A DNA stretch of 64,000 nt, taken from positions 1,550,501 to 1,614,500 of the forward strand of contig NZ_CP069213.1 in the NCBI RefSeq assembly GCF_016834455.1, in the 5' to 3' direction. The notes beneath the pieces were generated by a model. The model was not told the origin of the DNA, searched no databases, and saw only the letters and a list, made by a program, of their open reading frames with translations. How positions within the stretch are numbered: the first letter of the stretch is position 1; each line of letters opens with the position of its first letter. Of the stretch, positions 35,591 to 43,461 are shown one piece after another. Source of the DNA: Shewanella litorisediminis (GTDB taxonomy: Bacteria > Pseudomonadota > Gammaproteobacteria > Enterobacterales > Shewanellaceae). Both the position numbers and the translations under genes were made by a program.

Positions 35591-36301
35591 ATGGATAAAT
35601 TGAGTACCAATAAGCATATTTCCGGTCAGTTCAATGCCGAGCTGGACGACATCCGTAACCGGGTTCTGGCCATGGGTGGTCTGGTGGAACGTCAGCTGGA
35701 GCAGGCACTGGATGCCCTCGGTGGTTTGGATGCCGAGCTCGCCAAGCGGGTGATTGATGGCGACCACAAGGTCAACGGCATGGAAGTGTCCATCGATGAA
35801 GAGTGCACCCGCATCATCGCCAAGCGTCAGCCGGCGGCGAGCGACCTGCGCCTTATCATTGCCATCTCCAAGACCATTGCCGACCTTGAACGTATCGGTG
35901 ATGCCTCAGTACGCATTGCCAAGGCGGCGCTGGAGAAACGCAACAACAACCAGCAACCACTGCTGGTGAGTATCGAGTCCATGGGGCGCCATGCCACCCG
36001 CATGCTGCATTCCACGCTGGATGCACTGGCGCGGATGGATGTGGAATCGGCCCTGGAGCTGCACCGCGAAGATGCGCGTCTGGACAAGGAATACGAGGGC
36101 ATCATTCGTCAGCTGATGACCTACATGATGGAAGATCCCCGTTCTATTCCGGGTGTGCTGGATGTGCTCTGGGCTGCCCGCGCAGTGGAAAGGGTAGGGG
36201 ATCGCTGTAAAAACATCTGTGAGTACATTATCTACTACGTTAAGGGCAAGGACGTGCGCCATACCTCCTATGAGGACATGGAAAAAGACATCAATCTTTG
36301 A
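35591..36301 (+). CDS. phoU: Phosphate signalling protein PhoU
   Basis: A 236-residue, all-helical protein of two PhoU repeats, close in length to E. coli PhoU (241). The first repeat has [27 protein letters not shown] and the conserved metal-ligand region ([26 protein letters not shown]). The second has the matching [20 protein letters not shown]. PhoU links Pst transporter state to PhoR kinase and restrains phosphate uptake. It ends the operon, 23 bases after pstB, with a strong terminator behind it. Confidence 0.95.
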   Translation: MDKLSTNKHISGQFNAELDDIRNRVLAMGGLVERQLEQALDALGGLDAELAKRVIDGDHKVNGMEVSIDEECTRIIAKRQPAASDLRLIIAISKTIADLERIGDASVRIAKAALEKRNNNQQPLLVSIESMGRHATRMLHSTLDALARMDVESALELHREDARLDKEYEGIIRQLMTYMMEDPRSIPGVLDVLWAARAVERVGDRCKNICEYIIYYVKGKDVRHTSYEDMEKDINL

Positions 36302-36325
36302 TGCCTGAGCCTCCAGCCCATGCTC

Positions 36326-36351
36326 AAAAGCCGGGATGCCCCGGCTTTTTT
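36326..36351 (+). terminator. Terminator of the pst-phoU operon
   Basis: AAAAGCCGGG-ATGC-CCCGGCTTTTTT hairpin, 25 bases after the phoU stop codon. Confidence 0.88.
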
Positions 36352-36569
36352 GTGCCTGAGACTTTGAGCTTGAGGCCTGCATCCGCATCACTTAATGTGA
36401 CTCGGCTGGTACGTGGCGATACCCCTTAACGCCGCAAAAGCTGTGGTACTGACACAGGCAATGAAACGGCTTGAGGCACAGATAGCCAGAGTAAACGGCT
36501 GTGATACCATAGCGGACAATTTCCGGGGACAGATACGCCCCAATCCCCAGCGTTTTAATCGAGGATGCA

Positions 36570-37142
36570 ATGAAAACCACCCTGACACGTGGACTGATGA
36601 ATGTATTACCCATGGCACTGAGCCTGTGGCTTTTCTGGTCGCTGTTTGTGTCGCTGGACGAGCTTGGTGTTTTGCTGCTGGAGTTGGTGGGTTTTCCCAA
36701 GCTCTTTGTGGGAGAGGGCTTTTTGCTGGTGATTGCCCTGGTATTCTCGGCCGGCTTGCTGTTTTCCGTCAGCCCAATCCTGTGGCTCTGGGGTAAGGTT
36801 GAACGCGCGCTGATGCGCTTTCCACTGTTTAAATCCGTGTATGGCAGCATCAGGGACATCGCTTCTTTGATGAACCGTGATGGTAAGCCCAAAGACCAGC
36901 AAGTGGTGCTGGTCAAACAGGCCAATGGCGGTTACGTGGTGGGCTTTATCATGACCGACAAGGCGCCAGAGCCTGTATCAAAGGCGTTGGGGGAGGGGGA
37001 TTGGGTGCCCGTGCTGTTTCAGCTTTCCTATCAAATGGCCGGTGTGACTACCCTGGTTAAGCGTGAGGACCTTATTAAGGTTGACTGGAGCTTTGAAGAG
37101 GCGATGCGTTTTAACCTGACCGCCGGTCTGTCAAAGTCCTGA
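36570..37142 (+). CDS. DUF502 family membrane protein
   Basis: A 190-residue protein with two N-terminal membrane helices (about residues 10-30 and 48-70) and a soluble C-terminal domain. The FPLFKSVYGSIRDIASL and VVLVKQANGGYVVGFIMTD segments are the DUF502 hallmark. No function is established. GAGG lies about six bases before the ATG. It stands alone after the pst terminator, with about 220 bases upstream in which I see no clear promoter. Confidence 0.82.
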   Translation: MKTTLTRGLMNVLPMALSLWLFWSLFVSLDELGVLLLELVGFPKLFVGEGFLLVIALVFSAGLLFSVSPILWLWGKVERALMRFPLFKSVYGSIRDIASLMNRDGKPKDQQVVLVKQANGGYVVGFIMTDKAPEPVSKALGEGDWVPVLFQLSYQMAGVTTLVKREDLIKVDWSFEEAMRFNLTAGLSKS

Positions 37143-37253
37143 GTTGTCACTGGATGCAGGCCCTGGGGGAGTGCCCCTGGGCCGGTTCAACCCGCAAACC
37201 ACCAAACTCTGTTGAGTCTGTCAGTGTGTGACTGCTCTCCAGGCTGCGCGAAG

Positions 37254-37655
37254 CTATCCCTCGGAGCGACATCTAAGGTAACGAGGACAGTTATCGGAGA
37301 TCTTCAGCCAGGGTTGCTGACGTTGGGTATGGATATGGTATTTGGGAGAAATGCCCGACGCGTCGTCCAGCGAGCAGATGCTCAGGGTGAGGTAGTCGGG
37401 GTATTGGGTGCTGCGATAACTCAGCGTGCAACCGCAGTCTGGGCAAAATCCCCGGCGTATGCTGTCTGATGAAGCGTACTCCTTGATGGGGGCCCCAAGC
37501 CAGGTGATTTCGTCGACCTTAAAGTCCATCCAGGCGCCAAACGGTGCGCCTGTGGTCTTTTGGCAATCGAGACAATGGCAATAGTCGGCATCAAAGGGAT
37601 CGGCACTCAGCTGATAGCGAATGTTGCCGCAGTGGCAACCACCTTGCGTTGTCAT
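37254..37655 (-). CDS. GFA-family (CENP-V/GFA fold) zinc protein
   Basis: A 133-residue protein of the glutathione-dependent formaldehyde-activating enzyme family. Seven Cys sit in the expected groups: GGCHCGNIRY, CHCLDCQKTTG and FCPDCGCTL, which bind two zinc ions. Most family members have no proven formaldehyde activity, so I do not assign one. AAGGAGA lies about seven bases before the ATG. It is the last of three same-strand genes (metallo-beta-lactamase fold, SRPBCC, GFA) with short gaps. Confidence 0.85.
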   Translation of the reverse strand: MTTQGGCHCGNIRYQLSADPFDADYCHCLDCQKTTGAPFGAWMDFKVDEITWLGAPIKEYASSDSIRRGFCPDCGCTLSYRSTQYPDYLTLSICSLDDASGISPKYHIHTQRQQPWLKISDNCPRYLRCRSEG

Positions 37656-37706
37656 GGTTTTTCTCCTTATTGACGCTTTATTAGCTGCCCTTATCAGCTA
37701 CCCTTG

Positions 37707-38120
37707 TCAGCTGCGAAGGGATTCCACATGTTGCCTGAAGTTGTTGAGGATGGCCTGCCAGCCCTCCCGTTGCTGCTCAGCGGTATGCTGATCCTCATTG
37801 TCGAAGATTTCCTCCAGTAAGACACCTTCCCCGGTTTGGCGCATGGTCACTTGCACTTCGCGACCATCTTCCATAAGAAAACTCAAGGCGCTGCCGGGGA
37901 ACAAATGGGTGATGGTGCCGCCAAAATCAAAGCCCATGGAGCCATCGCGCGCCTCCATCCGGTAACTGAAGGTACCGCCTTCACGTAAGTCGATTTCGGC
38001 CGAGGGGCAACACCAGCTGTTGGCCGCAAAATTCCATTGGCAGATATGGCTCGGGGTTGTCCAGGCTTGCCATACCATGGCGATGGGGGCATCAATCAGG
38101 GTTTGTACTGTGGTTTTCAT
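37707..38120 (-). CDS. SRPBCC (AHSA1-like) ligand-binding protein
   Basis: A 137-residue single-domain protein with the SRPBCC/START-like pattern: IDAPIAMVWQAWTTPSHICQW at the start, then FSYRMEARDGSMGFDFGGTI and a long C-terminal helix GWQAILNNFRQHVES. Such proteins bind hydrophobic ligands; the role here is unknown. The ATG at 38120 is preferred to the one at 38141, as GGAA lies nine bases upstream and the fold begins at once. It lies between the metallo-beta-lactamase-fold gene and the GFA gene. Confidence 0.8.
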   Translation of the reverse strand: MKTTVQTLIDAPIAMVWQAWTTPSHICQWNFAANSWCCPSAEIDLREGGTFSYRMEARDGSMGFDFGGTITHLFPGSALSFLMEDGREVQVTMRQTGEGVLLEEIFDNEDQHTAEQQREGWQAILNNFRQHVESLRS

Positions 38121-38148
38121 GGTACTGAGTTCCTTGTACACGGGGGAA

Positions 38149-38180
38149 ATCGCGGCAGTGCATCAACAGCCTGCCGCGAT
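38149..38180 (-). terminator. Intercistronic hairpin after the metallo-beta-lactamase-fold gene
   Basis: A perfect ten-base stem ATCGCGGCAG/CTGCCGCGAT with a 12-base loop, just past the stop codon at 38185. On the minus strand only TTT follows, so it may be a partial terminator or an mRNA-stabilising element rather than a full stop. Confidence 0.5.
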
Positions 38181-38184
38181 AATC

Positions 38185-39051
38185 TCAGGAGGACTTAAGT
38201 CCTTCATAAAGGGTGGCAATCCATTTTTCCTCATTGATAAACGACCAGCTCCAGCTCTTATATTTTTCCGCCAAGCCTTCGGAGGTCATCTGTTCGAGAC
38301 TCTTTCCCTGGTTCAGGGCTTCCTTGGCCCAGTTGATACTGTCATCGAGCATGTGCTTGAACTTTAACAGGTCGTCCTTGGAGGCCAGCTCGCCATGCCC
38401 GGGAATGACTTTGGTGTCGTTATCGATAATTTGCAGTATTGCCGCGACATTGTCTCGATAGCCGATTACGTTGCCGCCACCCTTGAGATCGATGAAGGGA
38501 AATCTGTCTTTAAAGAAGAGGTCGCCCATATGAACTACATTGGCTTTTTGCCAATGTACCACACTGTCACCGTCGGTATGGCCGGGGCCCAGATGGGTAA
38601 TCTTCAGGTTGTCACCGTTGAAACGAATACTGATGCCCCTGTCATAGGTAATCACCGGCAAACCTTCGACAGGGAATTTCTCATCCTTCTGCAGCCGCTG
38701 TAAGACATTGTCATGGGCCATCACAGTACCCTGGGCGCCGAAGTGGGCATTCCCTCCCGTGTGATCGCCATGGTAATGGGTATTGATGATGTAACGCGGC
38801 ATGGGCGCCGCTTTGGCCCCCGGAGTTTGCGCCAATGCTGCGGTAATTTTGTCAGCCAGTGGCGCGAACTGGTCATCGATAATCAGCAGGCCATCGTCGC
38901 CACTGCTGACGCCTATGTTGCCGCCAGCGCCTTCAAACATCCAGGCACTGTCTTTGAGATGCGTACTTTTGATTTCTACGGCAGCAAATTTGTCGTCGGC
39001 GGACATGGCTGCGCTGCAGCACAGCAGCATAATCAGTGGCAGTTTGTTCAT
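38185..39051 (-). CDS. Secreted metallo-beta-lactamase-fold hydrolase
   Basis: A 288-residue protein with a short Sec signal peptide (cleavage after AMSA). The metal site has T-H92-Y-H94-G-D96-H97 and later HLGPGHTDGD, a GDLFF Asp and PGHGE, so all usual ligands for two zinc ions are present. The fold covers beta-lactamases, glyoxalase II-like and many other hydrolases. The sequence looks like the environmental quinoprotein-relay/SoxH-like group rather than a dedicated beta-lactamase, but the substrate is open. The ATG at 39051 has AGGG about nine bases upstream and begins the signal peptide; the longer frame adds 71 unlikely residues. It is the first gene of a three-gene same-strand run. Confidence 0.82.
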   Translation of the reverse strand: MNKLPLIMLLCCSAAMSADDKFAAVEIKSTHLKDSAWMFEGAGGNIGVSSGDDGLLIIDDQFAPLADKITAALAQTPGAKAAPMPRYIINTHYHGDHTGGNAHFGAQGTVMAHDNVLQRLQKDEKFPVEGLPVITYDRGISIRFNGDNLKITHLGPGHTDGDSVVHWQKANVVHMGDLFFKDRFPFIDLKGGGNVIGYRDNVAAILQIIDNDTKVIPGHGELASKDDLLKFKHMLDDSINWAKEALNQGKSLEQMTSEGLAEKYKSWSWSFINEEKWIATLYEGLKSS

Positions 39052-39681
39052 CGATATATCCCTGTTGTTGTAAACCTGTTTAAAGCTACAAGAATTCGCC
39101 TCAAACGCAAGTAAAGCGATCCCATCGCCCCCTGCCAGAAGTATTCCCGTCGCTCTGTCCAAAACGCTTTCTATCGGGCTGAAGCCGCGTTTTCGGCAGA
39201 CATATTTATGGGCTCTGACAGTACCCATTGCACACAATGGAAAGTGCCATTTTTGCGGTGTCAAATTTTAGACATTTGACTTTTTATTGACACTGGCAAA
39301 TTAAAGCCATGTTTCTCGTAAAAAAAGCAATTATGAATTTTTACGGACAGCTAACTTAATGGAAATTAGTCAAAAGTTCGTCTGGTATGACCAGGTCAAA
39401 ATTTAATCAATCTTATGTGTTGTTTTTAAAAGAAAAGGCCTCAAACCCGCAAATTTACTGGGTTTTAGCCTATATACATGCCGATTAATTTCTTTATAGA
39501 ATGGCCCCGCCGAACAGATCCATAGAGGTTTGGGTGAAAAAGTGAAGGAAAGCGTTTCAAACGGAAAAAAGGAGGTTCAGAAACGCAAAAGCTTCCGTTG
39601 TTATTCACAAGCAAATTCATGTTTTATCAGTTACCTGGAATCTGAAAACACCGAATTTGAATAGCCCAAAAGAGTTGCAAA
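39052..39681. other. AT-rich 630-base gap before the metallopeptidase gene
   Basis: No convincing gene. The stretch is richer in A and T than its surroundings from about 39260 on. It contains a TTGACA at about 39290 with no good -10 element, a CTGGT-ATG-ACCAG inverted repeat near 39380, and GGAAAGCGTTTC near 39550, which faintly resembles a LacI-family half-site pair. It may hold a long leader or regulatory region for the metallopeptidase. Confidence 0.4.
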
Positions 39682-41523
39682 ATGACAAAGTTGACCCAAG
39701 TTACTGCAAGCACCGCCACAATTCGTCAGTCACAGCGCCTTTCGGCAAAGGTCTTTGGCAAGACAGCCGCTTCAATGATGGTGATGTCCGCACTGGGACT
39801 GGCCGCCATGGCACCCGTGGCCGCAAGTGCCGCTGTCACCGGGGCGCAGAAAACCCTGGTGTTTTTGGTCAACTTTCAGGAAAACCCCAATGATCTGCCC
39901 ATGAGCGTCAGCGAAGCCGATGCCATGGTGTTCGGTACCGTCAATGATTTCTACCGTGCCGCTTCAGACAACCAATTGTGGCTCACAGGTACTGTGGCCG
40001 GTGTATTCACCGCCCCTATGTCCAACCAGGTGTGCAACAATGCCAATACACTGGCGCAGTCCATCAATGAGCAGGCGATTGCCGCCGGCGTGCCCATCGG
40101 CCAGTACGACCGTTATGTGTATCTCACCACCAAGGATGCCTGTCAGTCTGAAGGCTCTGCAACCCTGACCGGTCTGCCATCCCGCGCCGTCATCAATGGC
40201 CCGCAGCCCGCGCGTGTTGTTGCACACGAATTCGGTCACAACCTTGGACTGGAACATGCCGGTGCCTGGGATTGTGATGCCGGCACCCTGGCGGGTAACT
40301 GCCGTGCAATTGAATATGGTGACAGCTACAGCACCATGGGCAACTCAGACATGGGCTACTTCGGTGCGGAGCAAAAAGAACAGCTGGGTTGGATCAGCGC
40401 GGCTTCAGGTGCGGTTGCCGTGGCTGCAGAGGATGGTATATACACACTTGGCGCCTATGAGCAGAGCAATGGTCAACCCATTGCCGTGAAAATTCCACGC
40501 GGCGCCGATCCGGTCACTGGTAAGCAACGCTGGTTTTACATCGAGTATCGCCAGTCTCTGGCCCATGACAGTTTCCTTGCCGCACGCTCTTACACCATGT
40601 ACCGCGGTGACGTAACCGAGGGTGTATTGGTACGCATGGTAACCGAAGGCGAGCCTCGCAGCCGCGTCTTGCACATGAAGCCAGACGCATACTTCAAGCA
40701 AAGATATGGCACGAATGACTGGAAGGACCCTGCCATGGCTATCGGTGATAGCTTTACCGATCCGGATTCAGGCGTGACCTTCAGCCTTTTGTCTGCCAAT
40801 GGCAGCAGTGCGGATATCAGCGTCCAGTTGGGTAGCGCAGCAGGCCAGTGCCTGAAAGCAGCGCCAACTGTCTCTGCGGTGCAAAGTGTCGCTTCAGGCC
40901 TTGCCGGTGACACGGTGCAGTACAGTGTGAGGATTGAAAACCGCGACTCAGCAGATTGCAGTGCCACCGATTACCGCGTTGCAGCCACCGTGCTCAGCGG
41001 TTGGCAGGCCAACACGGCCACAGTAACTCTGGCCCCCGGTGCAAGCCAGCAGGTGACCCTGGCGGTGACGTCAGCCGGTAGCAGCGCCGAAGGTAACTAC
41101 AACGTGCCTGTGACTGCCACTTCACTGGCTGACACCGGCGTTAAAGGCAGCACCAACCTGACTTATCAGGTGACCGCAGCCCCAGCTGCCAGTGAGCTGG
41201 TCGCCAACGACGATCAGGTGAATATCAACAGTAAGCAAGCTGTGAACATCGCAGTGAAGGCCAATGATGTTATCGCCCAGGGCGCCAATGTAACTGTACA
41301 GGTTTCTGCCGCCGCCAAAGGCACAGTAGTCGTTCTCAGCGATGGCAGTGTACGCTACACTCCGGGCAAGGCATTCAAAACCAGCGACAGCTTCAGCTAC
41401 ACCCTGTTTGATGGTACCCGCTCAGCCAGTGCAACCGTCACAGTCAACCTGACCTCATCAACCGGTGACACAGGGGATGGCAGTACAGGCGGCAGTACAG
41501 GTGGTAAGGGTAAGAACCGCTGA
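39682..41523 (+). CDS. Secreted zinc metallopeptidase (M11/gametolysin-like) with Ig-type C-terminal domains
   Basis: A 613-residue secreted protein with a long signal region of about 50 residues (cleavage near AASA). The catalytic zinc motif is HEFGHNLGLEH (residues 182-192: His182, Glu183, His186, His192), and the Met-turn is YSTMGN about 40 residues later, so it is a metzincin, nearest the M11/gametolysin group. After the catalytic region come a NEW3-like beta-sandwich (about 390-500) and a cadherin/VCBS-like Ig domain (about 508-600, with DGSVRYTPGKAF and DSFSYTLFDG). It ends in a Gly-rich tail GKGKNR with no membrane anchor, so it is not a GlyGly-CTERM protein. Its substrates are unknown. 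It is convergent with the secreted Cys-rich protein gene. Confidence 0.82.
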   Translation: MTKLTQVTASTATIRQSQRLSAKVFGKTAASMMVMSALGLAAMAPVAASAAVTGAQKTLVFLVNFQENPNDLPMSVSEADAMVFGTVNDFYRAASDNQLWLTGTVAGVFTAPMSNQVCNNANTLAQSINEQAIAAGVPIGQYDRYVYLTTKDACQSEGSATLTGLPSRAVINGPQPARVVAHEFGHNLGLEHAGAWDCDAGTLAGNCRAIEYGDSYSTMGNSDMGYFGAEQKEQLGWISAASGAVAVAAEDGIYTLGAYEQSNGQPIAVKIPRGADPVTGKQRWFYIEYRQSLAHDSFLAARSYTMYRGDVTEGVLVRMVTEGEPRSRVLHMKPDAYFKQRYGTNDWKDPAMAIGDSFTDPDSGVTFSLLSANGSSADISVQLGSAAGQCLKAAPTVSAVQSVASGLAGDTVQYSVRIENRDSADCSATDYRVAATVLSGWQANTATVTLAPGASQQVTLAVTSAGSSAEGNYNVPVTATSLADTGVKGSTNLTYQVTAAPAASELVANDDQVNINSKQAVNIAVKANDVIAQGANVTVQVSAAAKGTVVVLSDGSVRYTPGKAFKTSDSFSYTLFDGTRSASATVTVNLTSSTGDTGDGSTGGSTGGKGKNR

Positions 41524-41534
41524 GAACAAGAAAA

Positions 41535-41568
41535 TAAAAAAAGCCCGGTTTATATACCGGGCTTTTTG
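41535..41568. terminator. Bidirectional terminator between the convergent secreted-protein genes
   Basis: AAAGCCCGGT-TTATAT-ACCGGGCTTT with A residues on the left and T residues on the right, serving both the metallopeptidase and the opposing gene. Confidence 0.85.
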
Positions 41569-41618
41569 TTTTGGTTCAGGTTGTTACACGCTTAATTGAT
41601 GCGTTTCCTGATACAGCG

Positions 41619-43256
41619 TTATTCGCCACTTGGACAAATTGGGCAGGTGGCAGAATTTTCACTGAAGGCACTTGAGCCATCAATCTTCAGTTGTCCCACG
41701 GCAAAGACGGTGTCACTGAAAGTCTTGTCTACTGGAGAGGTGAATGCTTTAGGCACGTAATCGCCTGAGTAAGGCATACATGCGCCACCACCTAAGGTCA
41801 CACCTGAGAGCACATCGACGTCGTCAGATGGATCAGATGGAGTACCTGAGTCATCTGTTACCGTTACATTGATCAGTGTGAGGTTATTGGCTGTGGTGTT
41901 ACAGACCTGCCCTGAGAAGCTGACTTTGGCAATCACACCATTTTCAGTTTCAACAAAGTTGGAATCACAGTCTTTGGTCACATTAATCATGGGCGAAATG
42001 CTCAGTGATTGACAATCGGCGCCACCGGTATCGGAAATGGTGGAGTCACCGTTTGGTGTGCCGGCTGCTGTTACACTGACGGTGTTTTGCAGGCCATTGA
42101 GGTTACTTTCAAAGGTACCACTACCTTCAGCAGTTTCACCTTTCACCAGAGTACCAACGTTAAAGGTTTGATTGGCTACGTTGTCGGTTACCATGACGTT
42201 GTACAGGGTACCTGCACCGTCGTTGGTGACTTTATAGGTAAAGTCATACTCATAACCGGTTTCTGTTGCATTCACTCTGGCCTGACTGCAGGTCTTGGTA
42301 ATATCAACACTGCACAGTTCAAAGTCATGGATAACAAAGTCTTTCAACGTGGCGGTAAACTCGCTGGATGAACGGGTTTCTGCCATAAAGCTGCTGAAGC
42401 AACTGTCGCCACCCACCAATTGGGTCAGATTAATGCCACCTTCAAAGAAGGTTTCGTATGGGAACTCATTGGCATTATTGCTGTTTTTTGACTGATAAGG
42501 CCAAGGGGATGGGGTAGGATCATAGGACCCATTTTCATCATTGGTGATGGCACAAACCAGGTCGTTACCCAAGCCAGAGCCGCAGATGGCTGCTCCTTTA
42601 TACAGCAGTCGCAGATTGGCGGCATCACACTCGCCGGCAGCTGGATTGTTGTTGGCTGCCTTATTACAACTTGTATCCCACACATCGACACGGATTTCAG
42701 GGCTGGCATTTGCGGATTGTGGGAAATTAGCCAGTACCAGTACATCACCGTTGGTGTGCACGCCTTCAAAGTTACCGTTTGGTAAGGCCGCGACGTGCTG
42801 TTTGAAGAACCAGAATCCCAGGAAGGCATCCCCCTTGTTGGAGATCCTGTCGGCACCAAAATAAACAACCAAATCATCATTGATGTTATAGGCTGCGGCA
42901 TAGGCGTGGGTTATTTCATCCTTATCGGGTGAGCTACCCATTTTGTGTGCCCATTCAGTGATGTCCTGAATGTCTTTACGGCCACCTGTAAAAATACTGC
43001 TGTCAACCCCGGATGCATCGGGAGTATCGTCGACAATGCCGGTGAATCTCAGTGTATCGCCGCCATCGTTACTGCCGTTGTTGTACAGGGTCGCCCAATC
43101 ATAAGGTGGGGCTACGGCGTTTTGTACAGCATTGCCCTCCAATTCGAATATGTCATCATGCACCGCAAACGCGGGGGTTGCGGCCATACCCATCGTAAAT
43201 CCCAGCGCCAGGGCACTGAACCTACGAAGTAGCTTTCCTTTACAGAGTAGTTTCAT
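41619..43256 (-). CDS. Secreted Cys-rich protein with DUF11-like repeats, function unknown
   Basis: A 545-residue protein I cannot name. It has a signal peptide (cleavage near PAFA). The N-terminal domain of about 270 residues contains DGGDTLRFTG, DDLVVYFGADR, GDAFLGFWFFKQ and DVLVLANF; this pattern recurs in secreted proteins that carry DUF11 repeats. Two repeats follow, the first with a DUF11-like pattern (VDITKTCSQARVNATETGYEYDFTYKVTNDG) and the second opening MINVTKDCDSNFVE. About 17 Cys, in pairs, suggest disulfides. The protein ends at CPICPSGE without an anchor. GAAGGAG lies seven bases before the ATG. A candidate sigma54 promoter lies upstream, and the next gene upstream encodes a sigma54-type activator. 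Confidence 0.7.
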   Translation of the reverse strand: MKLLCKGKLLRRFSALALGFTMGMAATPAFAVHDDIFELEGNAVQNAVAPPYDWATLYNNGSNDGGDTLRFTGIVDDTPDASGVDSSIFTGGRKDIQDITEWAHKMGSSPDKDEITHAYAAAYNINDDLVVYFGADRISNKGDAFLGFWFFKQHVAALPNGNFEGVHTNGDVLVLANFPQSANASPEIRVDVWDTSCNKAANNNPAAGECDAANLRLLYKGAAICGSGLGNDLVCAITNDENGSYDPTPSPWPYQSKNSNNANEFPYETFFEGGINLTQLVGGDSCFSSFMAETRSSSEFTATLKDFVIHDFELCSVDITKTCSQARVNATETGYEYDFTYKVTNDGAGTLYNVMVTDNVANQTFNVGTLVKGETAEGSGTFESNLNGLQNTVSVTAAGTPNGDSTISDTGGADCQSLSISPMINVTKDCDSNFVETENGVIAKVSFSGQVCNTTANNLTLINVTVTDDSGTPSDPSDDVDVLSGVTLGGGACMPYSGDYVPKAFTSPVDKTFSDTVFAVGQLKIDGSSAFSENSATCPICPSGE

Positions 43257-43344
43257 TTTTAGCTCCTTCTATGTATGCGTTACCCGTTACGCCTTCTTAT
43301 GCCAACGGCGGACGTAATGGACTTGCTCGTTCACGCATGGAAGT

Positions 43345-43361
43345 AGCAAAACTTAAGCCTT
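43345..43361 (-). promoter_or_regulatory. Candidate sigma54 (-24/-12) promoter
   Basis: Read on the minus strand, AAGGCTTAAGTTTTGCT has GG-N10-GC spacing and a full TTGCT -12 element; the -24 element keeps GGC of TGGCAC. It lies about 90 bases upstream of the secreted Cys-rich protein gene, giving a leader of about 78 bases. It needs an activator, and one is encoded next door. Found by eye; moderate match. Confidence 0.45.
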
Positions 43362-43461
43362 AATTTATGTGATTGTTATATATGGGAAATATTATTTCTT
43401 GAAGGCGGGGTTGTTGCATGAGTGGAGCAGAGTGTTTCAGCGGATTGAGACACTGATACAG

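Noticed and set aside
38185..39051. A dedicated beta-lactamase
   Set aside because: The fold and metal ligands are present, but they are shared by many hydrolases and nothing specific to beta-lactam binding is visible.
40180..41523. GlyGly-CTERM sorting signal on the metallopeptidase
   Set aside because: The Gly-rich tail is not followed by a hydrophobic helix and basic cluster; the protein ends in GKGKNR.
43403..43418. Sigma54-like GG-N10-GC on the plus strand
   Set aside because: It fits the spacing but points into the 3' end of the activator gene on the opposite strand, where there is no gene to express.
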